DNA of 64,000 nt from Pseudomonadota bacterium (GTDB taxonomy: Bacteria; Pseudomonadota; Gammaproteobacteria; Steroidobacterales; Steroidobacteraceae): positions 1 through 64,000 of the forward strand of contig JAEWAF010000064.1 in the NCBI GenBank assembly GCA_023391815.1. Direction: 5' to 3'. A program made the position numbers and the translations under genes. The notes below the pieces were generated by a model. The model saw only the letters and a program-made list of their open reading frames with translations, did not search any database and was not told the origin of the DNA. Below are positions 53,441-62,152 of this stretch, piece by piece (within the stretch, counting starts at the first letter, position 1; every line of letters begins with the position of its first letter).

Positions 53441-55216
53441 GTGAATCTGAAGTCGACCCTCGTGTTTACGGTCATACTGGGCACGTTCGCCACGGCCGGC
53501 GTTCGAGCCGATCAGCCGGTGCTGTCCGATGCCGAGAAGGTCAAGTTTCAGTGGGGCGTGAAGATTCCCGTGCGCGACGGTGTGAAGCTCAATGCCACCG
53601 TGTACACGCCGAAGGAACAGAAAGAGCCGGCGCCCTGTGTTTTCACGCTCACGCCGTACATCGCGCAGAGCTATCACGATCGCGGCGTGTACTTCGCCGC
53701 TCACGGCTATCCATTCCTGACAGTCGACGTTCGCGGCCGAGGCAATTCCGAAGGCGAGTTCCGACCGTTGATACAAGAAGCGCGTGACGGTCATGACGTC
53801 GTCGAATGGCTCGCGCAGCAGCCCTATTGCAACGGCCAGGTGACGATGTGGGGCGGCTCGTATGCTGGCTACGATCAATGGGCTGCGGCCAAGGAATTTC
53901 CACCGCACCTCGCAACCATCGTACCGGTGGCCTCGCCCCATGCCGGCACCGACTTTCCGATGCGCGCGAATATCGCCGCTCCCTATCTGATGCAATGGCT
54001 CACCTTCACCAGCGGCAAGGCGTCGCAAGCCAATATCTTCGGGGACGCCGCCTTCTGGGCCACGTTGAATCGCGAGTGGTTCGAGTCCGGCAAGGCGTTC
54101 AAGGAATTCGATACGCTGATCGGCAATCCTTCGCAGACGTTCCAGGAATGGCTGGCGCACCCGCAGGTCGATGAGTATTGGGATTCGTACAACCCGACGG
54201 CCGGGCAGTACGCGAAGCTGTCGCTGCCGATCCTGACCATCACCGGCAGCTACGACGGCGATCAACTCGGTGCGCTCGAGCACTACCGCCAGCACATGAA
54301 ACATGGCAATGCCGAAGCGAAGGCGCGGCACTACCTGGTGATCGGCCCTTGGGATCATGCCGGCACTCGCACCCCGCAGGCGCAGGTCGGCGGTCTCACC
54401 TTCGGCCCGGCAAGCCTGGTCGATCTGCCGAAGCTGCATCTCGACTGGTATGCCTGGACCATGCAGGGCGGTAAGAAGCCGGAGTTCCTGCAGAAGCGCG
54501 TCGCGTATTACGTGATGGATGCGGACAAGTGGCGTTATGCCGATACGCTCGAGGGCATCACTGCGGGATCGCGTTCGTATTTCCTGGACTCGAACGGCAC
54601 CGCGGCCGACGTGCTCGCTTCAGGCTCGCTCGGCGTCTCGCCAGGCAAAGGCAAGCCCGATCAATATGTCTACGATCCGCGCGACCTGAGCATCGCGGAG
54701 GTGGAGCGCGACTGGGATCCTTCGTCGCTCACCGATCAGCGCACGATCTACGCGCAGCAGGGCAAGGTGCTCGTTTATCACACGGCGCCGTTCGAGCGAG
54801 ACACGGAGATCAGTGGCTTCTTCAAGTTGTCCGCGTGGCTGGCCATCGATCGGCCCGACACCGATTTCGCGGTGTCGGTTTATGAGATCCGTCCGGACGC
54901 CAGCTCCGTGCTGCTGACCAACGATCAAAAGCGCGCCCGGCATCGGGAAAGCGCGCGCCAGGCGAAGCTCGTCACTACCGGCGAACCGCTCAAATACGAG
55001 TTCGACAGCTTCATGTTTACTTCGCGCATGGTCCGCAAAGGCAGCCGGCTGCGCCTGGTCATCGGGCCGGCCAACTCGACTTACAGCCAGAAGAATTTCA
55101 ACAGCGGTGGCGATGTTTCCTCCGAGACGCTGAGCGATGCGCGGCCGGTCACCGTCAAGCTGTATCACGACCGCTCGCACCCGAGCACGCTGTTCGTGCC
55201 GATCGCCCAGCCCTGA
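53441..55216 (+). CDS. CocE/NonD family (S15) hydrolase, exported
   Basis: 591 residues from a GTG with CCGGAG upstream. Signal peptide ends 'TAGVRADQ'. The alpha/beta-hydrolase domain has 'FLTVDVRGRGNSEGEFRP', 'VTMWGGSYAGYDQWAAA' (nucleophile Ser of GxSYxG), 'LTITGSYDGDQ' (Asp) and 'LVIGPWDHAGTRTP' (His). The C-terminal ~220 residues are the PepX_C jelly roll ('YVYDPRDLSIAEVERD'-like, 'GSRLRLVIGPANSTYSQKNF'). Relatives include cocaine esterase, X-prolyl dipeptidyl peptidase and alpha-amino acid ester hydrolases. The substrate is open. Probably co-transcribed with the amidohydrolase. Confidence 0.93.
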   Translation: MNLKSTLVFTVILGTFATAGVRADQPVLSDAEKVKFQWGVKIPVRDGVKLNATVYTPKEQKEPAPCVFTLTPYIAQSYHDRGVYFAAHGYPFLTVDVRGRGNSEGEFRPLIQEARDGHDVVEWLAQQPYCNGQVTMWGGSYAGYDQWAAAKEFPPHLATIVPVASPHAGTDFPMRANIAAPYLMQWLTFTSGKASQANIFGDAAFWATLNREWFESGKAFKEFDTLIGNPSQTFQEWLAHPQVDEYWDSYNPTAGQYAKLSLPILTITGSYDGDQLGALEHYRQHMKHGNAEAKARHYLVIGPWDHAGTRTPQAQVGGLTFGPASLVDLPKLHLDWYAWTMQGGKKPEFLQKRVAYYVMDADKWRYADTLEGITAGSRSYFLDSNGTAADVLASGSLGVSPGKGKPDQYVYDPRDLSIAEVERDWDPSSLTDQRTIYAQQGKVLVYHTAPFERDTEISGFFKLSAWLAIDRPDTDFAVSVYEIRPDASSVLLTNDQKRARHRESARQAKLVTTGEPLKYEFDSFMFTSRMVRKGSRLRLVIGPANSTYSQKNFNSGGDVSSETLSDARPVTVKLYHDRSHPSTLFVPIAQP

Positions 55217-55258
55217 GTGACGTTGAACGCATGACAGCGCGGCGGGCGCCGCTGCCAG

Positions 55259-55286
55259 CGCCCGCGCCGGATTGACGGCGCGGGCG
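55259..55286 (+). terminator. GC-rich hairpin after the CocE/S15 gene
   Basis: CGCCCGCGCCG (55259-55269) pairs perfectly with CGGCGCGGGCG (55276-55286) around a 6-base loop. It lies 43 bases after the stop. There is no T run, but the 11-bp all-GC stem is strong. Confidence 0.55.
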
Positions 55287-55364
55287 GGCGTGGAACAACG
55301 CCGGACCGGATCGGTTTGGGTCGGAGAGGGCCAGGGACCGAGGCGCTCGTAAGCGGAGGTCACC

Positions 55365-56225
55365 ATGGCTACTTTGAATGCAGCCCGCTCGGGCACTTTT
55401 CGGATTGGCGGCGAGCTGGAAGTGAACCGCCTGGGCTTCGGCGCGATGCGGATCACCGGAGAGGGTATCTGGGGTCCGCCGTCGGACGCGGCCGAATGTT
55501 TGCGCGTGTTGAGACGCTTGCCCGAGCTGGACGTGAACTTCATCGATACGGCGGATTCGTACGGACCCGACGTGTCGGAAGAGATGTTGCGCGAGGCGTT
55601 ACATCCTTACCAGGGGATGGTGATCGCGACCAAGGGCGGGTTGCTCCGACCCGGCCCGGACCAGTGGGTCCCGGATGGGCGGCCGGAATATCTGATCAAG
55701 CAGGCGCGCGCTAGTTTGCTGAAGCTCGACGTGGAGCGTATCGATCTGTGGCAACTGCATCGGATCGACCCGAAGGTGCCGCGCGCCGAACAGTTTGGCG
55801 CGGTCAAGCAGTTGCTCGACGAAGGATTGATTCGCTTCGCGGGCCTGAGCGAAGTCTCCGTCGAGGACATTGAAGCGGCGTCCAAAGTGTTCCCGGTCGC
55901 GACCGTGCAGAACCTGTACAACCTCGCGAATCGTGCCTCAGAATCCGTTGTGGACTATTGCGAGCAGCAGGGGATCGGATTCATTCCGTGGTATCCGCTC
56001 GCCGCCGGCGAGCTCGCGCGCCCCGGTTCCGTGCTCGACAAGATGGCGAAGGAGCACAAGGTCGTGCCGAGCCAGATCGCGCTCGCGTGGGTCCTCAAGC
56101 GCAGCCCGGTGATGTTGCCCATCCCGGGCACTTCGAAGGTGAAACATCTCGAGCAGAACGTCGCGGCGGCCGAGATCGTGCTCTCCGACAGCGAGCTGGC
56201 GACCCTGAACAAACTCAAGGCGTAG
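55365..56225 (+). CDS. Aldo/keto reductase
   Basis: 286 residues with GGAGG before the ATG. The (beta/alpha)8 barrel shows the catalytic tetrad regions: 'FIDTADSYGPDVSEEML' (Asp, Tyr), 'VIATKGGLL' (Lys) and 'LWQLHRID' (His), with the cofactor segment 'AWVLKRSPVMLPIPGTSKVK' for NADPH. It reduces a carbonyl; the substrate is unknown. It is separated from the CocE gene by a hairpin and overlaps the convergent DUF2238 gene by 11 bases. Confidence 0.93.
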   Translation: MATLNAARSGTFRIGGELEVNRLGFGAMRITGEGIWGPPSDAAECLRVLRRLPELDVNFIDTADSYGPDVSEEMLREALHPYQGMVIATKGGLLRPGPDQWVPDGRPEYLIKQARASLLKLDVERIDLWQLHRIDPKVPRAEQFGAVKQLLDEGLIRFAGLSEVSVEDIEAASKVFPVATVQNLYNLANRASESVVDYCEQQGIGFIPWYPLAAGELARPGSVLDKMAKEHKVVPSQIALAWVLKRSPVMLPIPGTSKVKHLEQNVAAAEIVLSDSELATLNKLKA

Positions 56226-57006
56226 CTTCGCCTCGCATCCTCGCGATCGCCACTTCGCCGAGCGGCTGCTTGTCCCGCACCCGGAAGCTGTCGGCCCATT
56301 CGCGTGCGAAGTCGCGTTGGTAGGCGATGTTGATGCACGCAGTCACCGTCATGGTGATCAGTGCACCGAGAGAGGCGAGTGCCATGTCCTTCTGGGCGTC
56401 CCAAACATCGCCTTGCGAACCGAGGAACGCCGTGCCCAGGTCGCCGCCGAAGCCGACGGCCGCGCCCCATTCGATCAGCTCGTACAGCATGGACGTGGAC
56501 ATCGTCAGATCGAGCGGCAGGAAATAACCCCAAAAGCCACGCACCGAGACGATGCGCAGGAACACTTCGCGAATCGGGTAGGCGAGCAGCAGTCCGTAGC
56601 TGAAGTGAACGACCCGATCGAAATTGTTGCGCTCCCAGCCGAACAGCTCGTCGATGGAAAACCCGAATAAGGCCCGCCCCGCCTGGTCGTATGGGACTTC
56701 GGAGTAAGTGAAATGCGCGCCGATCGTATGCAGGCAGAAGAACACGAACAGGGTGGTGTACGAGACGCGAGAGAGCGGGAAGACGCGTGAGGTCGCCACG
56801 ATGCCGGCGACCCCTAGCAAGAGCAGCACGTTCTCGAGCAGCCAGTCCGACCGATGCGAAGGCGCGATGGCCAGCGCGACCCACAGTGCGGCGAAAGCAG
56901 CGGCCAAAGTCAGCAAATAAGCTCTACGAGTCACGCGGAGTCTCCGAATCCATCGGCGGCGGAATCTACCCTGGCGAATGTGGCGCAGCCAGCGTGCATT
57001 CGGCAT
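56215..57006 (-). CDS. DUF2238 (YjdF-like) inner-membrane protein
   Basis: 263 residues from the ATG at 57006, or 239 from an in-frame GTG at 56934 that removes a very basic leader. About six membrane helices. Recognisable family text: 'YTTLFVFFCLHTIGAHFTYS', 'NNFDRVVHFSYGLLLAYPIR', 'SMLYELIEWGAAVGFG' and 'FLGSQGDVWDAQKDMALASL', with conserved polar residues inside helices. Function is unknown. It overlaps the aldo/keto reductase end to end. Confidence 0.88.
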   Translation of the reverse strand: MPNARWLRHIRQGRFRRRWIRRLRVTRRAYLLTLAAAFAALWVALAIAPSHRSDWLLENVLLLLGVAGIVATSRVFPLSRVSYTTLFVFFCLHTIGAHFTYSEVPYDQAGRALFGFSIDELFGWERNNFDRVVHFSYGLLLAYPIREVFLRIVSVRGFWGYFLPLDLTMSTSMLYELIEWGAAVGFGGDLGTAFLGSQGDVWDAQKDMALASLGALITMTVTACINIAYQRDFAREWADSFRVRDKQPLGEVAIARMRGEATP

Positions 57007-57164
57007 CCTCGTAGCCGGACGCAGATTGTGAGCGGGGTCACTTCAATACTTGCCCCGACGATATTATGTTCTGCATCATCCTGCCGATGAACAAACAACG
57101 GGGACAACCCCGGGCCCATCGGTTGCAGGGCTGAGACTTGAATCACTTTTTTCGGGTAAGAGCG

Positions 57165-58184
57165 ATGAGCTTGCGTGTCGCGGCGACGGTTTTGTTGGCT
57201 TCGATGGTGTGTGTCCACTCGGCGAATGCCAGCACGGGTTATCTGGCTCGCCCCGAGGTGCGCGAGTTCATCGAGGCCATGCAAGCCGAGCACGGCCTGG
57301 AAGCCGCCGAGCTCGAACGTGTGATCGGCGACGCCCGTTATCAGCCGGTCGTGTCCCGCTTGATCGGTCCGGAGCGGCCGAAGGCGGCGCCGCCGCCGGT
57401 GCGTTCCTATCCGAAGTATCGGGCCAAGTTTCTGACCAAGTCGCGAATCGCCGCGGGTGCCCGGTTCTGGGACATTCACGAAGCGGACCTGCGTCGTGCC
57501 CAAGCCGAGTTTGGCGTGCCACCCGAAGTGATCCTCGGCATCCTGGGCGTCGAGACCGCGTTCGGGCAGAACACCGGTTCATTCCGAGTCGTCGATTCGC
57601 TGACGACGATTGCGTTCGACGGGCCGCGACGCCAGGAGTACTTCCGTGACGAGCTCAAGGAGCTCCTGCTGTTGGCGCGCGATCTGAACATCGACCCGCT
57701 GACCATCAAGGGCTCGTACGCGGGCGCGATGGGTCTGCCGCAGTTCATGCCTTCGAGCATTCGCAAATATGCGGTGGATTTCGATCGGGACGGCATCATC
57801 GATCTCGCCGGCAGCAGCTCCGACGCGATCGGCAGCATCGCCAGCTATCTCAAGTCATTTGGCTGGGCCGATGGCGAGCCGGCCCTGGTGCCGGTGCGAC
57901 TGCCGCCCGAAAGCGCCGCCGATCTGGTGTCGGGCCTCGAGCGGATGCACGACGTGCAGACGTTGATGCAAAAGGGCGTCAAATTTTCCGCCAAGCGCCT
58001 GCCCGAGGGCATGTGCTCGGTGGTCGAGCTGCCCACGCCCGGCAAGCCGTCCAGATACATGGCGGGCTTCGGCAATTTCGAAGCGGTGACTCGTTACAAC
58101 CGCTCGACGTTCTACGCCACCGCCGTGCTCGATCTGGCCAATGCGATTCGCCAGGCGCGCAATCAAGTCACCGCGAGCCGTTGA
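57165..58184 (+). CDS. Lytic murein transglycosylase B (MltB-like)
   Basis: 339 residues from the ATG at 57165 (a TTG at 57138 would add nine). Signal peptide ends 'VHSANAST'; no lipobox, so a soluble periplasmic form. Catalytic Glu E130 in 'ILGVETAFGQNTG', followed by 'DSLTTIAFDGPRRQEYFRDE', 'GSYAGAMGLPQFMPSSIRKY' and 'VDFDRDGIIDLAGSSSDAIG', the SLT_2/MltB core. It cuts the glycan strands of peptidoglycan, producing 1,6-anhydro ends. It converges with the GH105 gene. Confidence 0.94.
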   Translation: MSLRVAATVLLASMVCVHSANASTGYLARPEVREFIEAMQAEHGLEAAELERVIGDARYQPVVSRLIGPERPKAAPPPVRSYPKYRAKFLTKSRIAAGARFWDIHEADLRRAQAEFGVPPEVILGILGVETAFGQNTGSFRVVDSLTTIAFDGPRRQEYFRDELKELLLLARDLNIDPLTIKGSYAGAMGLPQFMPSSIRKYAVDFDRDGIIDLAGSSSDAIGSIASYLKSFGWADGEPALVPVRLPPESAADLVSGLERMHDVQTLMQKGVKFSAKRLPEGMCSVVELPTPGKPSRYMAGFGNFEAVTRYNRSTFYATAVLDLANAIRQARNQVTASR

Positions 58185-58197
58185 TCTCGCGCTGTCT

Positions 58198-59616
58198 CTA
58201 ATGAGCCAGCGCCTTGCCGAATTGCACGCCGCCATCGTGAACCGCGATGTCCGGTTGCCCACGGAGCAGGGCGAGCATTTCCGCGCCCGCCAGGAACACC
58301 GGCCCGTAACCGTGCGCGGCCAGCACATGGACCGGGCGATACATATAAAACATCGGGTCCCAGCCCATGCCCGTGCCCACGCAGGTTCCTTCCACCTGAC
58401 CTTTGTCGTTCACCTTGGTCGCGACGGCATTCCAGCCCAGTGACACGGCCGGTCCGAAAGCGCGAGCATCGAGCCAGCCACGATTGATTCCGCGAGCGAG
58501 TGCAAAGACGAACATCGCGCTCGCTGAGGTCTCCGCATACGACTCGCGTCGATCCAGCAGTTGATGCCACAGGCCCGCATGACCCTGCGCGGCTGCCAGG
58601 CTCGCGGCGTGCGCTCGATAAAGATCCAGAATCTTCATTCGAGCGGGATGATTCTCCGGCAATACTTCGAGCAGTTCGACCATCGCCATGATGGCCCAGC
58701 CGTTGGCGCGTGCCCACGGGAACACCGGATGGGGCTGCATGCCTTGCACCCAGCCGTGCATGAACAGACCTCGCTCTTTCACGAACATTCTTTCCGAGAA
58801 CTGCAGGATCTGTTTGGCTGCATCGTCGAAGTAACGACTGTCGCCGGTGAGCTTGCCCGCCTGCGCCAGGCACGGCACGCTCATATATAAGTCATCCAGC
58901 CACAGCGCCTCCGGCAATGGACGATTGCGCGCCAGCGTTCCATCGGCGAGCCGGAACTGCGTTGCGGACACGAACCGGACGTAGTTGTCGATCCAGGGAC
59001 GCAGCTCTTTGCCGGCGCCAGCGCGATGCGCCTTGATCATGGCGGCACACATCGCGCCGGCATCATCCAGTGAGCGCGGGCTGATGATGGATCGCATGCT
59101 CATGCCGTGCGCGACTGTGGGAACCGATCCATCGCCGGCCAGATGTTTCTTGGCGTGAGTGGCGACTGTCGCGATTCCGCCCAGTCGCTCTTGAGTGTAC
59201 TTCCGATACCGCGCGTCGCCGGTGATCTCGGCCGCGAGCAGCATGCCTGAATACGTGACGCCCCATTCGTAGGAGAGGATCAGCAAGTCCGTTCGATCAA
59301 GCGCGACGAGCGGCGGCAGGTTCTTCAGGTCTGGCGCTGCCGCTCCGGTCGCGCCATCCACCACCCGCAACGGGCTCGCTTGTTCGAGATAGGCGTGAAC
59401 GTGTTGCAGCGTGGTTTCGATGCTTCGGGCCGACGCCGGTTCGTAAGGCGTCGGATAGTTCGGTGTCACTCGTCCGGAGTACACGCCGGGATCGACTTGC
59501 GGTGAGGTGTGAATCTGATGGGCGGTGGATTGAGCGAACGCGGTGCCTGCCGTAATGAGCGACACCAGAGCGAACATTGAACGGGTCGTCGCGAAGCTCC
59601 GGAGCAAACGTTCCAT
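58198..59616 (-). CDS. Glycoside hydrolase family 88/105 (unsaturated glucuronyl/rhamnogalacturonyl hydrolase), exported
   Basis: 472 residues from the ATG at 59616, preceded by GAGGG. Signal peptide ends 'GTAFAQST'. The (alpha/alpha)6 barrel shows 'LLILSYEWGVTYSGMLLAAE', 'EALWLDDLYMSVPCLAQAGK' (catalytic Asp region), 'HGWVQGMQPHPVFPWARANG' and 'LDRRESYAETSASAMFVFAL', characteristic of GH105. Such enzymes hydrate the double bond left by polysaccharide lyases on uronic acid ends. No lyase or other pectin gene is nearby, so it is an isolated enzyme. A perfect inverted repeat lies 37 bases upstream of its start. Confidence 0.9.
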   Translation of the reverse strand: MERLLRSFATTRSMFALVSLITAGTAFAQSTAHQIHTSPQVDPGVYSGRVTPNYPTPYEPASARSIETTLQHVHAYLEQASPLRVVDGATGAAAPDLKNLPPLVALDRTDLLILSYEWGVTYSGMLLAAEITGDARYRKYTQERLGGIATVATHAKKHLAGDGSVPTVAHGMSMRSIISPRSLDDAGAMCAAMIKAHRAGAGKELRPWIDNYVRFVSATQFRLADGTLARNRPLPEALWLDDLYMSVPCLAQAGKLTGDSRYFDDAAKQILQFSERMFVKERGLFMHGWVQGMQPHPVFPWARANGWAIMAMVELLEVLPENHPARMKILDLYRAHAASLAAAQGHAGLWHQLLDRRESYAETSASAMFVFALARGINRGWLDARAFGPAVSLGWNAVATKVNDKGQVEGTCVGTGMGWDPMFYMYRPVHVLAAHGYGPVFLAGAEMLALLRGQPDIAVHDGGVQFGKALAH

Positions 59617-59965
59617 GAAATGATTCCCTCGATTCGATGCTTGTTTTGACTCGATCGATGCTGCTATGACATCGATCTCGCGTCTTGCGTTGCTGTCCTC
59701 AGCGTTGCCGAGATGAAGGCACGTGGAGCGTATAACAATCCTGCTCGTCACGCTCTTCCGCGCGTGCCCCGAATCGCCCGTCGTAGTGCGCGCATTTTGT
59801 AAAGCCATAACCCGCTCGAAGCTCCGGCCTCGCAACCATCCTCGCCAAAGAGTTGCGAAATCCGGACGTCTAGTACCTTCGTCGGCGGCATCGGCGGTGC
59901 TCCTCCCAGTAATCTCGGTTGCCACAGGCGGCGGCACAGCGGAGCCGACACGCCGGGAGACCGCC
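59617..59965. other. Divergent intergenic region, GH105 / glycosyltransferase
   Basis: 349 bases. It holds the inverted repeat at 59653-59677 and a possible -10 box TATAAC at 59731-59736 without a well-spaced -35. The frame of the glycosyltransferase is open from 59723, but residues before the TTG at 59966 do not look like protein of this family. I see no other gene. Confidence 0.45.
59653..59677. promoter_or_regulatory. Inverted repeat, candidate operator for the GH105 gene
   Basis: GATCGATG (59653-59660) and CATCGATC (59670-59677), perfect 8-bp arms with a 9-base spacer (17 bases centre to centre of the arms). It is located 37 bases upstream of the GH105 start, where a repressor would act. 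GATC-rich words are common in this genome, which lowers confidence. Confidence 0.35.
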
Positions 59966-61216
59966 TTGAGAATTCTGGCCATTGCCGAGCACTTCCCCAG
60001 CCCTTACAAGCCCTATCACTATGTGCAGTTCGAGCGCTTCCTGAAGGATGGGCACGAACTGGACATCTACGCCTTCGATCGGCACGAAGGGGGTGCAGGC
60101 GAGGGCAGCGCCGACGCCGCGTTCGTGAGCAAGACCCGGTATCTGCCAGCGACGCTGCGGGATGCACCGGCATTCCTGGGAAAATTTCTCGGCGCGATAG
60201 GCCGACAGCCTGTTTTATCGACTGTGCGAGCGATGCGTGCCTTTGCTCATCCGGCGGCCTTCAAGGTTCGATGTCTCAATCTGATTCGCGCCGTACTGCT
60301 GCCCTCGCAGCCACCCGATGTTTGCATCGTTCACAACCTGCGTGCCGCGATCAACACGCAGTTCTTGAAGCGCATCTATCCGGGCGCGGCGGTCACGATG
60401 CACTACCATGGCGGCGAGTTGCCGGGCGTGCCGGTGCCGCCGGCGGAGCTGGTGCGAAGTGCATTCAACAGCTTCGATGTCGTGTTAACGAATACCCAGA
60501 GCTCTCGACAGCATGCGATCAGTCGTGGGCAAGTGCCGGAACGGATCGTGATCTCGCAAGTGGGATTCGATGTCGAGACATTTCCCGATCCGAAAACGCG
60601 CGTGTATCGACGTGACGGACGACTCAACATTCTCATGGTTGGCCGGCTGAGCGAAGAGAAAGGTTTTCTGTTCGGACTGGAGGCGATTCGGCTGCTGGTC
60701 GCGGAAGGGCAGAACCTCGTGTTGCGTATCGCCGGCGACGGCCCCGAGCGTGAGCAGTTGACGCGCTTCATCGCTCGACATGGCCTGGAGCGGCACGTGG
60801 AGATGCTCGGTCGAGTCGATCAATATCGCCTCAAGCGCTTTTACGGCGAGGCGGATGTGTTTTTCCTGCCAAGCATCCCTCGCAATACTTGGGAGGAGAA
60901 TCAGGCGTGCGTGGTGCAGGAAGCATTATTCATGCGAGCCATCGCCGCGGTGAGTCGCACCGGCGGTGTCTGCGAGTCGACCGCCCCAGCCATGTGGCCC
61001 TACAGCTTCGAGCCTGGATCGGTGGATGGTATGGTTGCGAGTCTGCGCGCACTTTCTAGACTACCGGAGGAACAACTGCAGTCGTTGGGAGCCGAGGGGC
61101 GCGCTTTCGTCGAAGCTCGATACGACATCCGGAAGCTCAATCGTGAGTTGCTCGACATCGCGTTGGCCTCGCGCAAAGCAGCCGTCGGGGGTTGTGCGGC
61201 CGGCCCGGCCGAATAG
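59966..61216 (+). CDS. Family 4 glycosyltransferase
   Basis: 416 residues from a TTG with GGGAGA upstream; the frame is open earlier but the Rossmann fold begins here ('LRILAIAEHFPSPYKPYHYV'). GT-B layout: N-terminal acceptor domain with 'PDVCIVHNLRAAINTQFLKR' and 'VTMHYHGGELPG'; C-terminal GT4 domain with 'LNILMVGRLSEEKGFLFGLE', 'LRIAGDGPEREQLTRFIARH', 'VEMLGRVDQYRLKRFYGEAD' and 'SIPRNTWEENQACVVQEAL' (the E-x7-E nucleotide-sugar motif). It adds a sugar to an unknown acceptor, probably in glycan assembly. No other glycan genes are adjacent. Confidence 0.92.
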   Translation: MRILAIAEHFPSPYKPYHYVQFERFLKDGHELDIYAFDRHEGGAGEGSADAAFVSKTRYLPATLRDAPAFLGKFLGAIGRQPVLSTVRAMRAFAHPAAFKVRCLNLIRAVLLPSQPPDVCIVHNLRAAINTQFLKRIYPGAAVTMHYHGGELPGVPVPPAELVRSAFNSFDVVLTNTQSSRQHAISRGQVPERIVISQVGFDVETFPDPKTRVYRRDGRLNILMVGRLSEEKGFLFGLEAIRLLVAEGQNLVLRIAGDGPEREQLTRFIARHGLERHVEMLGRVDQYRLKRFYGEADVFFLPSIPRNTWEENQACVVQEALFMRAIAAVSRTGGVCESTAPAMWPYSFEPGSVDGMVASLRALSRLPEEQLQSLGAEGRAFVEARYDIRKLNRELLDIALASRKAAVGGCAAGPAE

Positions 61217-61217
61217 C

Positions 61218-61279
61218 GGGCAATCGCTCGGGCTCACCGATCGGCCCGTCCCGTCTACGTACTGACAGGAGCGTTGCCC
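61218..61279 (+). other. Nested hairpins after the glycosyltransferase
   Basis: Outer arms GGGCAATCGCTC (61218-61229) and GAGCGTTGCCC (61269-61279) pair with a one-base bulge; between them CGGGC (61229-61233) and GCCCG (61244-61248) form an inner hairpin. It begins two bases after the stop and ends 47 bases before the lipoprotein start. It could be a terminator or an mRNA leader structure. Confidence 0.3.
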
Positions 61280-61326
61280 GGGCCTAGCTTGCGGGTTTAC
61301 GGGGGAGTGCGTCGGAGATCGACTTC

Positions 61327-61596
61327 GTGAACGCTCTATTCGCTCGTGCTCGCGGGGTAGCCGTGGTCGCAGTTGCCGCGGCTTTGCTCGTCGGCTGTAC
61401 CGTCGTGAAGATCAATGGTGACGGCACCGACACGGTGGAGCACTCCGGTGGCGGAGATGTCGGTGCGCAACTCGCGAATCGAGTTTGCAAGAAGGCCCGT
61501 GCCGCACGGGCGGAGATTATTTCCACGGTGCCCAAGGATGAGTCGCAGCCGTCCGGCGAAGGTCGTAACGTAACCACGTTTCGTTGTATCTACTGA
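61327..61596 (+). CDS. Small putative lipoprotein
   Basis: 89 residues from a GTG with GGAG eight bases upstream. 'GVAVVAVAAALLVGC' is a lipoprotein signal with lipobox LVGC. The mature part 'TVVKINGDGTDTVEHSGGGD' is polar and contains two more Cys ('NRVCKKARAARAE' and near the C-terminus 'TTFRCIY') that could form a disulfide. No family is recognised. Confidence 0.75.
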   Translation: MNALFARARGVAVVAVAAALLVGCTVVKINGDGTDTVEHSGGGDVGAQLANRVCKKARAARAEIISTVPKDESQPSGEGRNVTTFRCIY

Positions 61597-61765
61597 GTTC
61601 CAGCAGCCGGCGCGCGATTGTCATTGTGCGCGGCCTGCTTCCACGCCTCGGCATCGGAAAATACCCGTGCAGTCTGCCGTTACCGGCGAATGGTCGGCGC
61701 CACGCCAGGTTTCATCGAAGCGATAAGCGTCGCGGTGGTAGCTCGCGCTTGACTTCTACGCGGAT

Positions 61766-61789
61766 ATTCACAACCATATGGTTGTGAAT
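61766..61789. promoter_or_regulatory. Perfect 24-bp palindrome centred on the arsR-like start codon
   Basis: The half-site ATTCACAACCAT (61766-61777) is followed by its exact reverse complement (61778-61789). The ATG of the regulator is the first codon of the second half. ArsR-family dimers bind imperfect palindromes in their own promoters, so this is a likely autoregulatory operator. A TTGACT box lies at 61749-61754. Confidence 0.7.
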
Positions 61790-62152
61790 GATCTGAACCT
61801 CACTTTTGTCGCGTTATCGGATCCCACGCGTCGGCTCATCATGGAGCGGCTGCGGCGCGGCGCCGCGAGCGTCAATGAACTGGCCGAGCCTTTCGGCGTT
61901 TCGCAGCAGGCGATTTCCAAGCATCTGGCGTATCTGGAACGCGCCGGCCTGGTGGAAAAGCGGCGCGAAGGCCGACAGCAGCTGTGCGCGCTCAAGGCCG
62001 CGCCGCTGCGGGCGGCGTACGACTGGATCGATGAGTATCGACAGTTCTGGGACGACGCGTTCGATCGCCTGGATATTCTGCTGACCGACTTGAAGCGCCA
62101 GCCCAAGGAGCGAAAATCTCATGCTCGAAAAAACAAGTCCTCCGCGCGCTAG
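61778..62152 (+). CDS. ArsR family transcriptional regulator
   Basis: 124 residues. Winged helix: 'FVALSDPTRRLIMERLRRGA', 'SVNELAEPFGVSQQAISKHL' (recognition helix) and 'YLERAGLVEKRREGRQQL' (wing), then a helical C-terminus. No metal-binding cysteines are present, which fits the ArsR branch that partners SRPBCC proteins. The start lies inside a perfect palindrome; no Shine-Dalgarno is seen, so a GTG two codons in (61784) or leaderless translation is possible. It overlaps the SRPBCC gene by 32 bases. Confidence 0.92.
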   Translation: MVVNDLNLTFVALSDPTRRLIMERLRRGAASVNELAEPFGVSQQAISKHLAYLERAGLVEKRREGRQQLCALKAAPLRAAYDWIDEYRQFWDDAFDRLDILLTDLKRQPKERKSHARKNKSSAR

